From UBA11512 sp964623895 (GTDB taxonomy: Bacteria > Bacillota > Clostridia > Oscillospirales > CAG-272), in contig CAZUWA010000002.1 in NCBI GenBank assembly GCA_964623895.1, forward strand, positions 1-64,000: a stretch of DNA of 64,000 nucleotides, in the 5' to 3' direction. The notes beneath the pieces were generated by a model. The model had not been told where the DNA came from, did no database searches, and was given only the letters and a program-made list of their open reading frames with translations. Positions within the stretch are counted from its first letter, which is position 1, and each line of letters starts with the position of its first letter. Made by a program: the position numbers and the translations under genes. This document shows positions 34,870 to 42,047 of the stretch, piece by piece.

Positions 34870-35448
34870 TTGTCTGAAAGATCGGAGATTGTCGAATTGA
34901 TCGGCAAAATAAAAGAAAACACAGATCAATTTGCACTTGAAAAACTGATCGAATTGTATAAAGCGTCCTTACAAAAGACAGCAGATTACTATAAAAAAAA
35001 TCCCGCATTTCTCAACTACACGGAAAACGAGATCTATCAGGAGATTATTATCGCTTTTGAACGTGCGGCACAGACCTATCGTGCCGAGACGGGATATACC
35101 TTCTATACGTACGCCATGCGTTGCATTCGCAACAGGATGATCTCCAACATCAGAAAGATCAAAAAAGAGGAAAAGAAAAAGCAAACAAACCGCCCCGGCA
35201 GTGTTGCCGTCTCCCCCGTTGAGCGCGACAGTGAAATACTCTCAGCCGCCGAGATCCAAGGTGTTATTTCTGATTCCGGTCTTTCCATGCGTGAAGCAAC
35301 CGTATTCAAGTTGTTCATTGCAGGAAAGAGTTACAAGGAGATTGCAAAGCTTCTCGGTTGCAACTTCAAATCTGTAGATAATGCAATAATGCGGGCAAGA
35401 TCAAAGATCCGCAGAAAATTCATAGAGCGTCGGATGGGTTCAAAGTGA
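34870..35448 (+). CDS. Sigma-70 family RNA polymerase sigma factor
   Basis: A 192-residue alternative sigma factor. Region 2 (about residues 25-100) includes YTENEIYQEIIIAFERAAQTYRAETGYTFYTYAMRCIRNRM, close to the SigH-like sequence GYTF-YAxxCIxN. A Lys-rich linker leads to region 4 (about 125-190), with a clear helix-turn-helix in SMREATVFKLFIAGKSYKEIAKLLG and SVDNAIMRARSKIRRKF. It resembles SigH/Spo0H-type or orphan clostridial sigma factors; the exact class is uncertain. The start is TTG with AGGAG 6 nt upstream. No anti-sigma gene is adjacent. The 156 nt after it hold a structured, tRNA-like segment. Confidence 0.85.
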   Translation: MSERSEIVELIGKIKENTDQFALEKLIELYKASLQKTADYYKKNPAFLNYTENEIYQEIIIAFERAAQTYRAETGYTFYTYAMRCIRNRMISNIRKIKKEEKKKQTNRPGSVAVSPVERDSEILSAAEIQGVISDSGLSMREATVFKLFIAGKSYKEIAKLLGCNFKSVDNAIMRARSKIRRKFIERRMGSK

Positions 35449-35455
35449 GATCTGT

Positions 35456-35593
35456 GGCATGTATGCCGTTTGATATAGCGGGAGACCGCACCCCATATGC
35501 CCGTGTAGCTTAATGAAGAGCGTTGTGACCCCATATGTTTCAAAGGTGGCGGTGTAAATCCGTCCTCAGGGTAAAATTAATATCGCAAAGCGA
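35456..35593 (+). other. Structured leader with tRNA-like fold upstream of the zinc-ribbon gene
   Basis: By eye: hairpin GGCAT-GT-ATGCC (35456-35467); hairpin GCGG-GAGA-CCGC with a GNRA loop (35478-35489); then a tRNA-like core. In the core, 7 nt at 35499-35505 are followed by TA, a D-arm-like stem GCTT/GAGC (35508-35521), an anticodon-like stem 35525-35529 / 35537-35541 with one U-U mismatch and a 7-nt loop CCCATAT (CAT in the anticodon position), and a T-arm-like stem GGCGG/CCGTC (35548-35564). The acceptor arms pair at only 4 of 7 positions, with no CCA and no GG or TTC loop bases. A TCGC-AAA-GCGA hairpin (35583-35593) touches the ribosome site of the next gene. It is either a degenerate tRNA-Met-like gene or a leader element. 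Confidence 0.35.
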
Positions 35594-35604
35594 GGAAAAA
35601 ACAC

Positions 35605-35889
35605 ATGTACGAAGACATCACATTGACTTGTAAAGAATGCGGAAACGAATTCACATTCACCGCAGGCGAGCAGGCTTTCTACGCAGAAAAAGGCTTCCAG
35701 AATAAGCCGAAGATGTGCAAGGCTTGCCGTCAGGCAAAGAAGGCAGGCGCAAGCCAGCAGGAAACTCCCCGTGAAATGTTCACCTGCACCTGCGCAAACT
35801 GCGGCGGTGAGGCAAGCGTTCCCTTCCAGCCCAGTAATGACAGACCCGTATATTGCAGTGCATGCTATGCTGCAATGCGTCAAGGCTAA
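35605..35889 (+). CDS. Small zinc-ribbon protein (CxxC-x17-CxxC type)
   Basis: A 94-residue protein with two zinc-binding modules. The first (about residues 6-43) has CKECGNEF...PKMCKACR and FTAGEQAFYAEKGFQNKPKMC, typical of the 'probable zinc-ribbon' family. The second (about 61-90) has CANCGGEASVPFQPSNDRPVYCSACY, the CxxC-x17-CxxC signature. Such proteins are common and strongly expressed in Clostridia; a nucleic-acid-binding role is plausible but not shown. GAGG precedes the ATG at the foot of a small hairpin. A tRNA-like segment forms the upstream leader. Transcription ends at a strong terminator at 35941-35970. Confidence 0.85.
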   Translation: MYEDITLTCKECGNEFTFTAGEQAFYAEKGFQNKPKMCKACRQAKKAGASQQETPREMFTCTCANCGGEASVPFQPSNDRPVYCSACYAAMRQG

Positions 35890-35940
35890 TTATATTTTAA
35901 GGTCACATAAGACACACGAGCAAGTCAAAAAAAAGCAACA

Positions 35941-35970
35941 ACCGATGGGCGACCATCGGTTTTGTTTTTT
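35941..35970 (+). terminator. Terminator of the zinc-ribbon gene
   Basis: 8-bp perfect stem ACCGATGG / CCATCGGT with a GCGA tetraloop, then TTTTGTTTTTT. Confidence 0.9.
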
Positions 35971-36010
35971 GCGATAAACGATCTTTCAAATGAAAGCGAA
36001 GGTCATAAAT

Positions 36011-36901
36011 ATGAACTCTATTGATTATTCCACCTGCAGGCTTTGCCCAAGGCATTGCGGCAAAAACAGAGTGTCAAGCGTCGGATATTGCGGCGTAGGC
36101 GCAGAACTGAAAATCGCGCGTGCGGGACTTCATTTTTATGAAGAACCATGCATTTCCGGTAAAAACGGATCTGGGACGATCTTTTTTTCGGGATGTCCTT
36201 TGGGATGTATTTTCTGCCAGAACCGCGAGATCAGCACACGTGCCTACGGAAAGGAAATTTCCATCGAACGGCTGCGTGAGATCTGTTTTGAGTTGAAAGC
36301 GTCAGGTGCGGAAAATATCAATCTGGTAACGCCGATGCATTTTGCTCCACAGATCAAAGAAGCACTTATGCCGATCAAGAAAACGTTGGCACTGCCAATC
36401 ATCGTCAATACCGGTGGGTATGACAGCCCCAAACAGTTGTCGTTTTTTGACGGTCTTGCCGATATTTACCTTCCCGATTTCAAGTTTTACACAGAGGAAA
36501 CGGGAAAAGAATTTGCAAATGCTCCTGACTACCCAAAGATTGCGGAAGCGGCATTGCACGAAATGTTCCGACAAGTCGGCAGACCAATCTTCAATGAATG
36601 CGGTATGCTTCAAAAAGGAATGATCGTGCGGCATCTGATCCTCCCCGGAAAGCGCAAAGAAAGCATAGATGTTGTGGAAAAACTTGCAGAGATCTTTAAA
36701 AAAGAGGATATTCTTCTTTCATTGATGAGCCAGTATACGCCCCTACCAAATTCTCAGGGAAGCCTTGCGCGGACCATCACCACTTTTGAAGCGCAAACGG
36801 TGCAAAAAGCGGTCGAGCGCATAGGTTTTGAGGGATATTTCCAAGAACGCTCCTCAGCAAAGGAAAAATATACCCCCCTCTTCGATCTCACCGGCGTTTG
36901 A
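36011..36901 (+). CDS. PflX-like radical SAM protein (pyruvate formate-lyase activase-related)
   Basis: A 296-residue radical SAM enzyme of the PflX group. The N-terminal cysteine-rich segment CRLCPRHCGKNR (near residue 9) and VGYCGVGAELKIARAGLHFYEEPCISG are typical, and the cluster motif FSGCPLGCIFCQNREIS follows (Cys-x3-Cys-x2-Cys, near residue 65). VTPMHF and VNTGGYD come later, then LPDFKF and MSQYTPLPN. It resembles glycyl-radical activating enzymes but the target is unknown. I use the ATG at 36011, 8 nt after GAAGG; an ATG at 35990 lacks a ribosome site. It ends 182 nt before dpaA. Confidence 0.87.
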   Translation: MNSIDYSTCRLCPRHCGKNRVSSVGYCGVGAELKIARAGLHFYEEPCISGKNGSGTIFFSGCPLGCIFCQNREISTRAYGKEISIERLREICFELKASGAENINLVTPMHFAPQIKEALMPIKKTLALPIIVNTGGYDSPKQLSFFDGLADIYLPDFKFYTEETGKEFANAPDYPKIAEAALHEMFRQVGRPIFNECGMLQKGMIVRHLILPGKRKESIDVVEKLAEIFKKEDILLSLMSQYTPLPNSQGSLARTITTFEAQTVQKAVERIGFEGYFQERSSAKEKYTPLFDLTGV

Positions 36902-37083
36902 GAACAGCAAACAAAAGTCAAAAGGAAGGTTCCCTTCAAAAATAAAGGTGAGGTCATCTTGCCTTTTCTCCCACAACATAGCTTCGTATTCCCCCTTTCG
37001 CAACTCAATACCGCAATATTTCTCCATCGCGCTGTCACCTTCTTCAAAGAGGGCATATACTGTTCGTGAAGGGCGGTGAAAGG

Positions 37084-37992
37084 ATGGAAAATCAAGATAT
37101 TCAGACGACAAAGATCACTCAAACAGTTGCCGTGATCGGCGGTGATGAGCGTGCGATCTACGCGGCGCGCATTCTCGCTAAACAAGGAAAAAAGATCGTG
37201 TTATATGCACTGGAAGAACATTTTATGGGAAACTGTGCAGAATTTGACAGAGTCGACTGCAAAGCACCTTATCTAATCTCGGAAGCAATAGAAAATTCTG
37301 ATATTTTACTCTTTCCAATTCCTTTTTCGAAAGACCAAAAGACGGTATTTACCCCCTTTTCAAGAGAACCGCTGACTGTTTCGGCGGTGGAAGAAGCGGT
37401 CTCAAGCAGCAAAAAGAAGCTGTTTGTGGCAGGCGGAGGGCTGTCCGACTACCGACTTTCCGCGCACACGGTATTTGACTTTTTAAAGCAAGAAGAATTT
37501 CTTTTTAAAAATGCCCTTCCGAGCGCCGAAGGAGCGATCGGGCTTGCCATTCTTCACCACCGTTCTGTTTTGAAGGGTTGTTCGGTGGCGGTACTTGGAT
37601 TTGGCAGGATCGCTTCGTTACTTGCGGAAAAACTTTCTATAATGGGTGCGGAAGTCACTGTTTTCGCACGCCGCGAAGAGCAACGAAAAAAAGCGAGAAG
37701 ATTGCCTGTAAAAGCGGAAAAACTATCAGATCTTTCCTTGTTTTGTGCAGATTTTTCAATTTTCTTCAACACGATACCGATGCCGTTCATCGACTTCGAA
37801 ACAGTAGAAAAAATGTCGGAAAACAGCCTGTATATCGAGCTTGCATCCGCCCCCTACGGCATGGATGAAGAAATAAAAAAGCATTACAAAGGAGACTTTC
37901 TACCGGCACCCGGACTGCCCGGGAGATACTGCCCGGAATATGCAGGAAAAGTCATCGCAGAAATATTGTCTTCTGCGATTGAAAAACCGTAA
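37084..37992 (+). CDS. dpaA: Dipicolinate synthase subunit A
   Basis: With DpaB it converts the lysine-pathway intermediate dihydrodipicolinate to dipicolinic acid, the spore-core solute. The protein of about 302 residues has an N-terminal domain (VAVIGGDERAIYAARILAKQGKKIVLY) and a C-terminal Rossmann fold (SVAVLGFGRIASLLAEKLSIMGAEVTVFARR, near 160-190). LIELASAPYG-like (YIELASAPYGMDEE) and APGLPGRYCPEYAG segments are characteristic of SpoVFA. The start at 37084 follows GGCGGTG; the frame is open 6 codons upstream from a GTG. A CATA-containing sequence (37043-37051) could be part of a mother-cell sigma-K promoter, but the match is incomplete. Confidence 0.9.
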   Translation: MENQDIQTTKITQTVAVIGGDERAIYAARILAKQGKKIVLYALEEHFMGNCAEFDRVDCKAPYLISEAIENSDILLFPIPFSKDQKTVFTPFSREPLTVSAVEEAVSSSKKKLFVAGGGLSDYRLSAHTVFDFLKQEEFLFKNALPSAEGAIGLAILHHRSVLKGCSVAVLGFGRIASLLAEKLSIMGAEVTVFARREEQRKKARRLPVKAEKLSDLSLFCADFSIFFNTIPMPFIDFETVEKMSENSLYIELASAPYGMDEEIKKHYKGDFLPAPGLPGRYCPEYAGKVIAEILSSAIEKP

Positions 37993-38078
37993 CGGCAGAA
38001 GACCGCCTTTCGTTCGAGATCTTTGAAAGATTAAAAAAGGGCAGTTATGCCCCATAAAGCGTACCCCGGAGGATCGCT

Positions 38079-38639
38079 ATGCTAATATGTTACGGACTTT
38101 GCGGCTCTTTTTGCACGCTGAGCCGTTCTTTCGAGGAAATGAAAAAGTTAAAAAAAGCCGGACATCAACTGTTGCCTGTCGGCAGTTTTTCCGTATTGGA
38201 GACCGACACTCGGTTTATGCCGGCATCGGAAGTCATCCGACAAGCGGAGGAGATCAGCGGTAAGCGCATCATTGCGAACCTTGCAGACGCCGAGCCGATC
38301 GGACCGATCATGAAGCCGGACATTATGATCATCGCGCCCCTGACCGGCAATTCACTTGCAAAACTGGCGCATGGAATCTATGATACCCCCGTAACGCTCG
38401 CCGCAAAGGCACATTTGCGGAACTGCCGACCGCTTCTCCTCGGTCTTTGCACCAATGACGCCCTTTCCGGCAATTTTAAAAATATCGCCGAACTTTACAC
38501 GCGAAAAAACATCTACTTTCTTCCGCTTTATCAAGACGATCCGAAGAACAAACCGCATTCGCTCGTCTGCCGATTTGAACAAACGGAAGAAGCGATGGAA
38601 GCAGCAAAAAAAGGGAAACAACTGCCGTTGTTTGCGTAA
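38079..38639 (+). CDS. dpaB: Dipicolinate synthase subunit B
   Basis: A 186-residue flavoprotein-fold subunit of dipicolinate synthase (SpoVFB). The N-terminus CYGLCGSFCTLSRSFEEMKKL and the segments LADAEPIGP, DIMIIAPLTGNSLAKLAHGIYDTPVTLAAKAHLRN and YFLPLYQDDPKNKPHSLV are characteristic of DpaB. It follows dpaA by 86 nt, with GGAGGAT ahead of the ATG, and is presumably expressed with it in the mother cell during late sporulation. A bidirectional terminator separates it from jag. Confidence 0.92.
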   Translation: MLICYGLCGSFCTLSRSFEEMKKLKKAGHQLLPVGSFSVLETDTRFMPASEVIRQAEEISGKRIIANLADAEPIGPIMKPDIMIIAPLTGNSLAKLAHGIYDTPVTLAAKAHLRNCRPLLLGLCTNDALSGNFKNIAELYTRKNIYFLPLYQDDPKNKPHSLVCRFEQTEEAMEAAKKGKQLPLFA

Positions 38640-38650
38640 CAAAACAATAA

Positions 38651-38687
38651 AAAAATCGCCGTGCACCACAGTGCACAGCGATTTTTT
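38651..38687. terminator. Bidirectional terminator between dpaB and jag
   Basis: Stem AAAAATCGC / GCGATTTTT interrupted by a C/A mismatch, then GTGCAC / GTGCAC with a CACA loop. A-run left and T-run right serve convergent genes. Confidence 0.88.
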
Positions 38688-39330
38688 AATCATTTTCTTC
38701 CAAAGCAATAACGACTTTACGGTTGTTATCTATGCCGACCGAATAGGTGGTCACACCTTCGATCGACTGCACTTCCGAATGGATGATGCGGCGTTCGTAC
38801 GCTGACATCGGTTCAAGTGTCACGTTTCTTCCGGACTTCAACACTCTGCCTGCCATTCTTCTTGCAAGTGCTTTGAGTGTTTCGGCACGTTTCTCTCTGT
38901 AATTTTCAATATCAATGATGATGCGACGGTAGTTTCTCTTGTCGTTTTCATCGGTCTTTTTGTTTGCCGCGAGATTTGCAAGATACTGCAATGCATCCAT
39001 CGTTTCACCGTGATAACCAATCAGCATACCGGCATCCTCACCGGAAATGCGAATAATGCATTCGTTTTCTTCCCCTTTTTCCATGGTCGCGGTTACGTCA
39101 GCACCCATATTGGAAATAAGGGTACGCACAAAGTCTAGCGCAAGCTTTCCTGCATCAGCGGTATAGATGACTTTTACCTGTGCCGCAACTTTACCAAAGC
39201 CCAAAATACCTCTTTTCGGCTCGACCAACACCTCGTATTCCAGTTCGGACTGCATTACGCCAAGCTGTTCGGCTGCTTTAGTCAGCGCCTCTTCAACCGT
39301 TGTGCCGGTTAAAATCAATTCCTGAGTCAA
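38686..39330 (-). CDS. jag: RNA-binding protein Jag (KhpB/EloR)
   Basis: A 214-residue protein with three domains: an N-terminal Jag-N domain (1 to about 55, TGTTVEEALTKAAEQLGV and VLVEPKRGILGFG), a KH domain (about 70-145, ISGEDAGMLIGYHGETMDALQYLANL) and an R3H domain (about 150-212, with PMSAYERRIIHSEVQ). KhpB works with KhpA as a global RNA-binding regulator linked to cell elongation. It is downstream of yidC in the conserved rpmH-rnpA-yidD-yidC-jag order; the gap to yidC is 19 nt. Confidence 0.94.
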   Translation of the reverse strand: MTQELILTGTTVEEALTKAAEQLGVMQSELEYEVLVEPKRGILGFGKVAAQVKVIYTADAGKLALDFVRTLISNMGADVTATMEKGEENECIIRISGEDAGMLIGYHGETMDALQYLANLAANKKTDENDKRNYRRIIIDIENYREKRAETLKALARRMAGRVLKSGRNVTLEPMSAYERRIIHSEVQSIEGVTTYSVGIDNNRKVVIALEEND

Positions 39331-39349
39331 AGTAATTTTCCTCCGATTA

Positions 39350-40729
39350 TTATTTATCCTGTTTGTTATTACGATCGTCTTTCAATTTTGCTCTGTCAAC
39401 AGCACTCTTCGACTTTTCTTCCTTCGTGGATACAGGCACCGGATCGACATAATCCTCATCATCCATATGATAAAGCGACTTCGGCTTCGGTCTGTTGGGA
39501 TCTTTTTCCACCTTTTTTTCAATGGTCTTACCCTTATTATACTCTTTTTCCGCCTTCTTATAGTCCTCTTCGGTAAATACCGGGAAGGGAAGGAGTTTCT
39601 TCAAAATAAACTGTTGAAGCGTTCCGAGCATGTTATTGAATATCCAATAAATACCCAAAACTGCGGGGAATACAAAGGTCAGATAAGTGGACATTGCCGG
39701 CATTGCCAAATCCATAATGGTGTTTGCCATGCCCATGTTCGGCGCATTGGGATCTGCCTGTTCTGTTGCACCTGCCGTCATCTTTCTGTTAAGCTTCATA
39801 GAGAAGAACAGAACGACAAAGGTGATGAGCGGAATAAGAAGGTACAGATATTCCCAACCTTCCGCATTGAATGTCGGAGTGAATGAAAGATCGATCTTGT
39901 TTCCGAATGCAAAAAAGTTTGGAAGGGTGCTCTGTTTGATGTCTCCAAATACCGGCTCAAATTTGTCCCAGTTATCCCGCAGGACTCCGACCAAATCAAG
40001 TTCCGTCAATCTGCTCGGAATGCCGCTTGCAGCCGCACTTTTCACTGTGTCGGTCACATTCCATGCGGAAATGTCATTGTAGCAAAGAACATTTCTGATG
40101 GCATTGATGGTGTTTTGAGAATATCCTGCTACATAACTGAGCGGATTTCTGATCACTTCGTAAAGTAAAATAACGATCGGAAGTTGGATCAACATCGGCA
40201 GACAACCGCCAAATACATTGACGCCTTCCTTCTGCTGCGCATCCAGGATCTCCTGATTCATCTTTTGCATGGTCGCTTGGTCTGTACGTCCCTTGTACTT
40301 GTTGCGAATCGCACGTTCCTTCGGACGGAACTGTGCCTGTTTGACCATACTCTTCTGCTGTTTCCACGAGAAAGGGAAGAGCAAAAGCTTGACAAGGATC
40401 GCAAAAACAAGCAGGGAGAAAATGTAACTGGGAACCAACTTGTTGATCAGCGCAAGAAATTTGCCGACCGGCATGTAGATAAACCAAAGAGAACTTTTAT
40501 TCTCCTCCATTTTCTCAACGTTTTCCGCCTTGTCTTCCTCTTTGACATACAAAGATCCGTCTGCGTTGAGATATTTGTCCCCCGCTTCATTGAGTTCGGC
40601 ATCATCTTCCGTTCCGATGCTGACCTTATCGTTTGAGCCGCTCGATACACAGGATATTGCCGAAAAGAGGATCATCATACAAAGGGCAACCGCAAGGAAT
40701 ACCTTGAAACCACGATTGTTTTTGATCAT
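39350..40729 (-). CDS. yidC: Membrane protein insertase YidC
   Basis: Inserts membrane proteins, alone or with Sec. The 459-residue protein starts with a signal-like helix ending FSAISC (possible lipobox, Cys near residue 27), as in Gram-positive YidC/SpoIIIJ. The conserved 60KD_IMP core starts near residue 88 (WFIYMPVGKFLALINKLVP) and has the hydrophilic hairpin around residues 120-170 (KSMVKQAQFRPKERAIRNKYKGR), then further helices up to about 370 (LTFVFPAVLGIYWIFNNMLGTLQQF). A larger-than-usual extracellular insert (about residues 205-285) and a long charged tail are notable. It is part of the rpmH operon. Confidence 0.93.
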   Translation of the reverse strand: MIKNNRGFKVFLAVALCMMILFSAISCVSSGSNDKVSIGTEDDAELNEAGDKYLNADGSLYVKEEDKAENVEKMEENKSSLWFIYMPVGKFLALINKLVPSYIFSLLVFAILVKLLLFPFSWKQQKSMVKQAQFRPKERAIRNKYKGRTDQATMQKMNQEILDAQQKEGVNVFGGCLPMLIQLPIVILLYEVIRNPLSYVAGYSQNTINAIRNVLCYNDISAWNVTDTVKSAAASGIPSRLTELDLVGVLRDNWDKFEPVFGDIKQSTLPNFFAFGNKIDLSFTPTFNAEGWEYLYLLIPLITFVVLFFSMKLNRKMTAGATEQADPNAPNMGMANTIMDLAMPAMSTYLTFVFPAVLGIYWIFNNMLGTLQQFILKKLLPFPVFTEEDYKKAEKEYNKGKTIEKKVEKDPNRPKPKSLYHMDDEDYVDPVPVSTKEEKSKSAVDRAKLKDDRNNKQDK

Positions 40730-40911
40730 TTTTTAGACCTTTCGTTTGTTAAAATCACGCGTCTGTCACTATTTTCCGCAGGTACGCGCATCGTCTGCGG
40801 AAAGATCGGCTTTCGCCGTCCTGTAAAATCGTCGCAATGCATTTTTTGAGACACCGTCCCACAGTTTTATGCAGAATTCAAAGTTCTCTCGCTCTCTTTC
40901 TGCATACATTG

Positions 40912-41166
40912 TCATTTTCTTTTCGGAACAGGATCGTATCCGCCTTTTGAAAAAGGATTGCATCGGATTATCCGCCAAATTGCCAAAACCGTTCCGCAAA
41001 TGAGTCCCCATTCTCTGAGTGCTTCCAGTGCATACTCTGAGCAAGTCGGAAGATATTTGCATTTTCCGACGCCCAAACGCGGGGAAATACACTGTCTGTA
41101 GAATTTAACGGGTAGAAGCACCGTCTCAATCAAAAAGGCATGCAGTTTCTGAAAACGATCTTTCAT
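40912..41166 (-). CDS. yidD: Membrane protein insertion efficiency factor YidD
   Basis: An 84-residue protein with the family's compact pattern: YRQCISPRLGVGKCKYLPTCSEYALEAL, then LAIWRIIRCNPFSKGGYDPVP. It supports YidC-dependent insertion and associates with the inner membrane through an amphipathic N-terminal helix. It overlaps the end of rnpA by 4 nt (ATGA on the minus strand). A 182-nt gap before yidC holds no recognised gene. Confidence 0.95.
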   Translation of the reverse strand: MKDRFQKLHAFLIETVLLPVKFYRQCISPRLGVGKCKYLPTCSEYALEALREWGLICGTVLAIWRIIRCNPFSKGGYDPVPKRK

Positions 41167-41555
41167 TGCCGATACATGCCTAATTTTGAAAAAGCGCGTG
41201 CCATTTCTTCTTTGACCACCTGCATTTTAACGTCCGCTGCACCTTCTTTTGCCACGATCACAACCAATTTTCCCTTTACGAGCGTGTTTTCGAGGTCGAT
41301 CTGTCGATATGCCTCTCTAATGATCCTTTTGGCGCGGTTGCGCTCAACAGCACCTCCGATCTTCTTAGATACCGAAATGCCGACACGGTTGATCTTGACT
41401 TTTTTTGGATGCGCTTTTTTTAAACGTCCTGCATGGAGATCTTTTAAGATGTACACCGTCAAAAACCTTCCGCCGGCGCGGTTTTTTGCCGCATATACCT
41501 TACCGTACAGATGGTTTTCACAAAGCGTTCCGTATTTCATTTTTGCTTTTCCCAT
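41163..41555 (-). CDS. rnpA: Ribonuclease P protein component
   Basis: The protein subunit of RNase P, which matures tRNA 5' ends. The 130-residue basic protein carries the RNP-binding motif RNRAKRIIREAYRQ (about residues 78-91) and VGISVSKKIGGAVERNR just before it. The N-terminus is somewhat unusual in lacking the common LKKxxDFxxVF start and beginning MGKAKMKYGTLCENHLYGKV. It is the second gene of the rpmH operon; rpmH lies 82 nt upstream. Confidence 0.95.
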   Translation of the reverse strand: MGKAKMKYGTLCENHLYGKVYAAKNRAGGRFLTVYILKDLHAGRLKKAHPKKVKINRVGISVSKKIGGAVERNRAKRIIREAYRQIDLENTLVKGKLVVIVAKEGAADVKMQVVKEEMARAFSKLGMYRQ

Positions 41556-41637
41556 TCCTTATTAACTTGCAAAAAACCGCCGGACAAACAACTTCCGTAT
41601 GGGAAGACCGACCGACGGTAGATATTGCGACAGTAGA

Positions 41638-41772
41638 TCAGTAAGAGAGTCTTGCTCTACCCTTCTGACGTCTTCTCTTGAGCACCTTTCTGCCATTGGC
41701 AGTACTCATTCTCTTTCTGAAGCCATGCTCGACCTGTCTTTGACGCTTTTTAGGCTGATAAGTTCTTTTCAT
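41638..41772 (-). CDS. rpmH: 50S ribosomal protein L34
   Basis: The 44-residue, very basic L34 protein: it begins MKRTYQPKKRQRQVEHGF, continues RKRMSTANGRKVLKRRRQKG and ends RARLSY, which is the standard family sequence and length. A GAGGTG site is about 9 nt before the ATG on the minus strand. It is first in the leftward rpmH-rnpA-yidD-yidC-jag operon and diverges from dnaA, the classical origin arrangement in Firmicutes. Confidence 0.97.
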   Translation of the reverse strand: MKRTYQPKKRQRQVEHGFRKRMSTANGRKVLKRRRQKGRARLSY

Positions 41773-41818
41773 TCCGGTTTACACCTCACTTTCGCTTTTT
41801 TCTATTGCGACATTTCGT

Positions 41819-41848
41819 ATTATATACTGAAAAATGCCGTTTTGTCAA
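41819..41848 (-). promoter_or_regulatory. Promoter of the rpmH operon
   Basis: Read on the minus strand: perfect -35 TTGACA, 18-bp spacer, perfect -10 TATAAT, 47 nt upstream of rpmH. Confidence 0.85.
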
Positions 41849-41930
41849 GGGGGTTGCATGATTTTTTCGAAAAAAGATAGATTTTTTTGCCTTTTTCGTT
41901 GTAAATTTTTTGTAAATTTTGCATCTTCTA

Positions 41931-41959
41931 TTGCGTATTTATAAATTATATGTTATAAT
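41931..41959 (+). promoter_or_regulatory. Putative dnaA promoter
   Basis: -35 TTGCGT, 17-bp spacer, perfect -10 TATAAT in a very AT-rich segment, 89 nt upstream of dnaA. No DnaA box is evident in the 275-nt rpmH-dnaA gap. Confidence 0.6.
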
Positions 41960-42047
41960 AAATATATAATAATAACAGTATGATGGATACTGAAAAAGTC
42001 CGCTTTTTTGTGCTATCCTTGCCCCACAGAAAGGAAAAAACAACATC

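Noticed and set aside
35499..35572. A functional tRNA-Met gene
   Set aside because: The acceptor stem pairs at only 4 of 7 positions, the anticodon-like stem has a U-U mismatch, position 33 is C, the D-loop lacks GG, the T-loop lacks TTC, and no CCA follows. Reported only as a tRNA-like element.
36854..37027. Minus-strand frame of 57 codons starting MEKYCGIELRKGEYEAML behind an AAGGTGA site
   Set aside because: It has a fair ribosome site but overlaps the 3' end of the PflX-like gene by 48 nt, matches no family I know and would be a lone antisense gene. Not enough support to annotate.
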